Assembly (NCBI GenBank): GCA_022483245.1
Contig: JAKVNR010000001.1
Coordinates: 806,001 to 870,000, forward strand
Reading direction: 5' to 3'
From: Lactobacillus sp.
GTDB taxonomy: Bacteria > Bacillota > Bacilli > Lactobacillales > Lactobacillaceae
Length of the DNA stretch: 64,000 bases
The position numbers and the translations under genes are program-made. The notes beneath the pieces were generated by a model. That model did no database searches. It was not told the DNA's origin and saw only the letters and a list, made by a program, of their open reading frames with translations. Below, one piece after another: positions 63,130 through 64,000 of the stretch. Within the stretch, counting starts at the first letter, position 1; every line of letters starts with the position of its first letter.

Positions 63130-64000
63130 ATGGCAGACGAAAAGTATATTTTAGTTATCGATGAAGGTACTACTAGTACCCGTTCTATCCTGCTGAACCG
63201 TCACGGCGAACAAGTAGCTGTTGACCAGCGTGAATTTACCCAATACTTCCCAAAGCCAGGCTGGGTTGAACACGACGCTAACGAAATTTGGAACGGCGTT
63301 TTGTCAACTGTTGCTAATGTCTTTATTCAAACTGGCATTAAGCCTGAACAAATTGCTGGTATTGGTATCGACAACCAACGTGAATCAACTGTTATCTGGG
63401 ACAAGAACACTGGCTTGCCAATTTACCACGAAGTTTGTTGGCAATCACGTCAATCAGAAGATATTGCTAACAAGCTGAGTGAAGAAGGCCACAAAGACGA
63501 AATCCACGAAAAGACTGGTTTGCTGATCGACCCTTACTTCTCAGCAACTAAGATTCGTTGGATTTTGGACCACGTTCCTGGCTCACAAGAAAGAGCTGAA
63601 AAAGGCGAATTGCTGTTCGGTACTATTGACTGCTGGTTGGTATGGAAATTAACTGGTGGTGACTCTCACTACACTGACTACACCAACGCATCACGTACCA
63701 TGTTGTTCAACATCAACACCTTAACTTGGGACAAGGACATCTTAAGCTGGTTAAACATTCCAGAAAAGATGATGCCAGAAGTACGTGAAAACGCTGGTGA
63801 CTTTGGCTTGACCCAACCATATCACTTCTACGGCTCAAGAGTTCCAATTTCAGGTTGTATCGGTGACCAACAAGCTTCATTGTTCGGTCAATTAGCCTTT
63901 GAAGTTGGTGACGTTAAGAACACTTACGGTACTGGTGCCTTCACTTTGATGAACATTGGTACTAAACCAAAACTGTCACACAACAACCTGGTTACTTGTA
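63130..64000 (+). CDS. glpK: Glycerol kinase (partial, C-terminus outside window)
   Basis: The first 290 residues of about 500 are present. It phosphorylates glycerol to glycerol 3-phosphate with ATP. The N-terminal phosphate-binding loop reads [10 protein letters not shown], followed by the substrate region [20 protein letters not shown] and [12 protein letters not shown], and [10 protein letters not shown]. Residue 232 is a histidine in YHFYG, the position phosphorylated by the PTS protein HPr in Enterococcus glycerol kinase, so activity is probably PTS-controlled. Ribosome binding site AGGAGG precedes the ATG. A perfect cre site lies upstream. Confidence 0.95.
   Translation, partial: MADEKYILVIDEGTTSTRSILLNRHGEQVAVDQREFTQYFPKPGWVEHDANEIWNGVLSTVANVFIQTGIKPEQIAGIGIDNQRESTVIWDKNTGLPIYHEVCWQSRQSEDIANKLSEEGHKDEIHEKTGLLIDPYFSATKIRWILDHVPGSQERAEKGELLFGTIDCWLVWKLTGGDSHYTDYTNASRTMLFNINTLTWDKDILSWLNIPEKMMPEVRENAGDFGLTQPYHFYGSRVPISGCIGDQQASLFGQLAFEVGDVKNTYGTGAFTLMNIGTKPKLSHNNLVTC

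Noticed and set aside
1-64000. CRISPR arrays, insertion sequences, prophage or replication origin
   Set aside because: No regularly spaced repeats, transposase or integrase genes, terminal inverted repeats or DnaA-box clusters were seen.

Overview
This 64 kb window reads as a core-chromosome segment of a low-to-mid-GC Firmicute of the family Lactobacillaceae (Lactobacillus in the broad sense). Support comes from gene order and type: ytpR-trxA-trmB-ecsBA, yheA-yhaO-yhaN-yhaM, leuS-ytgP, polA-mutM-coaE-nrdR-dnaB-dnaI, infC-rpmI-rplT and yqeG-yqeH-nadD-yqeK-rsfS. T-box leaders sit on aminoacyl-tRNA synthetase genes, cre-type sites are present, and there is an arginine deiminase operon. Most genes lie on the minus strand. 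No species call is justified from the sequence alone.

Layout. 1-10 kb: a truncated rhomboid protease, folate and L33 genes, a class B PBP, greA, mltG, pheST with its T-box, an HxlR regulator and a TrmH-type rRNA methylase. 10-14 kb: yidC on the plus strand, then a 640-base gap carrying an apparently complete type I toxin-antitoxin locus, then an OmpR-type two-component system. 14-19 kb: yceD, tmcAL, rsfS, yqeK, nadD, yqeH and yqeG (ribosome assembly and NAD). 19-23 kb: infC-rpmI-rplT behind an L20-type leader, and thrS behind a T-box. 23-30 kb: the replication and repair operon polA-mutM-coaE-nrdR-dnaB-dnaI. 30-33 kb: arcA-argF-arcC with a MarR regulator. 33-39 kb: murC, ytpR, a thioredoxin-like gene, trmB and ecsBA. 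39-41 kb: HIT protein, a YtxH-like protein and PrsA on the plus strand. 41-49 kb: Nudix, yhaM, yhaN, yhaO, yheA and a class A PBP, with an RluD-type gene divergent. 49-54 kb: fba, argS with its T-box, nnrD and dacA. 54-61 kb: tRNA-Leu(CAG), an aldo/keto reductase under a cre-like site, a HAD phosphatase, a MurJ/YtgP-like flippase and leuS with its T-box. 61-64 kb: a frame-disrupted PAP2 phosphatase, a LysR regulator and the start of glpK behind a perfect cre match.

Most of the content is housekeeping: translation, cell-wall synthesis, replication and repair. Charging of Phe, Thr, Arg and Leu tRNAs appears to be controlled by transcription-antitermination leaders. Carbon-source control is visible at glpK and the aldo/keto reductase.

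The most interesting non-routine element is at about 11.46-11.81 kb. A 28-residue hydrophobic 'holin-like toxin' ORF overlaps a second ORF that has a much stronger ribosome binding site. A ten-base 5'/3' complementarity flanks the locus. A convergent antisense RNA, with its own promoter and terminator, covers the toxin mRNA 3' end. Functional statements about this locus are inferences from layout and family resemblance.
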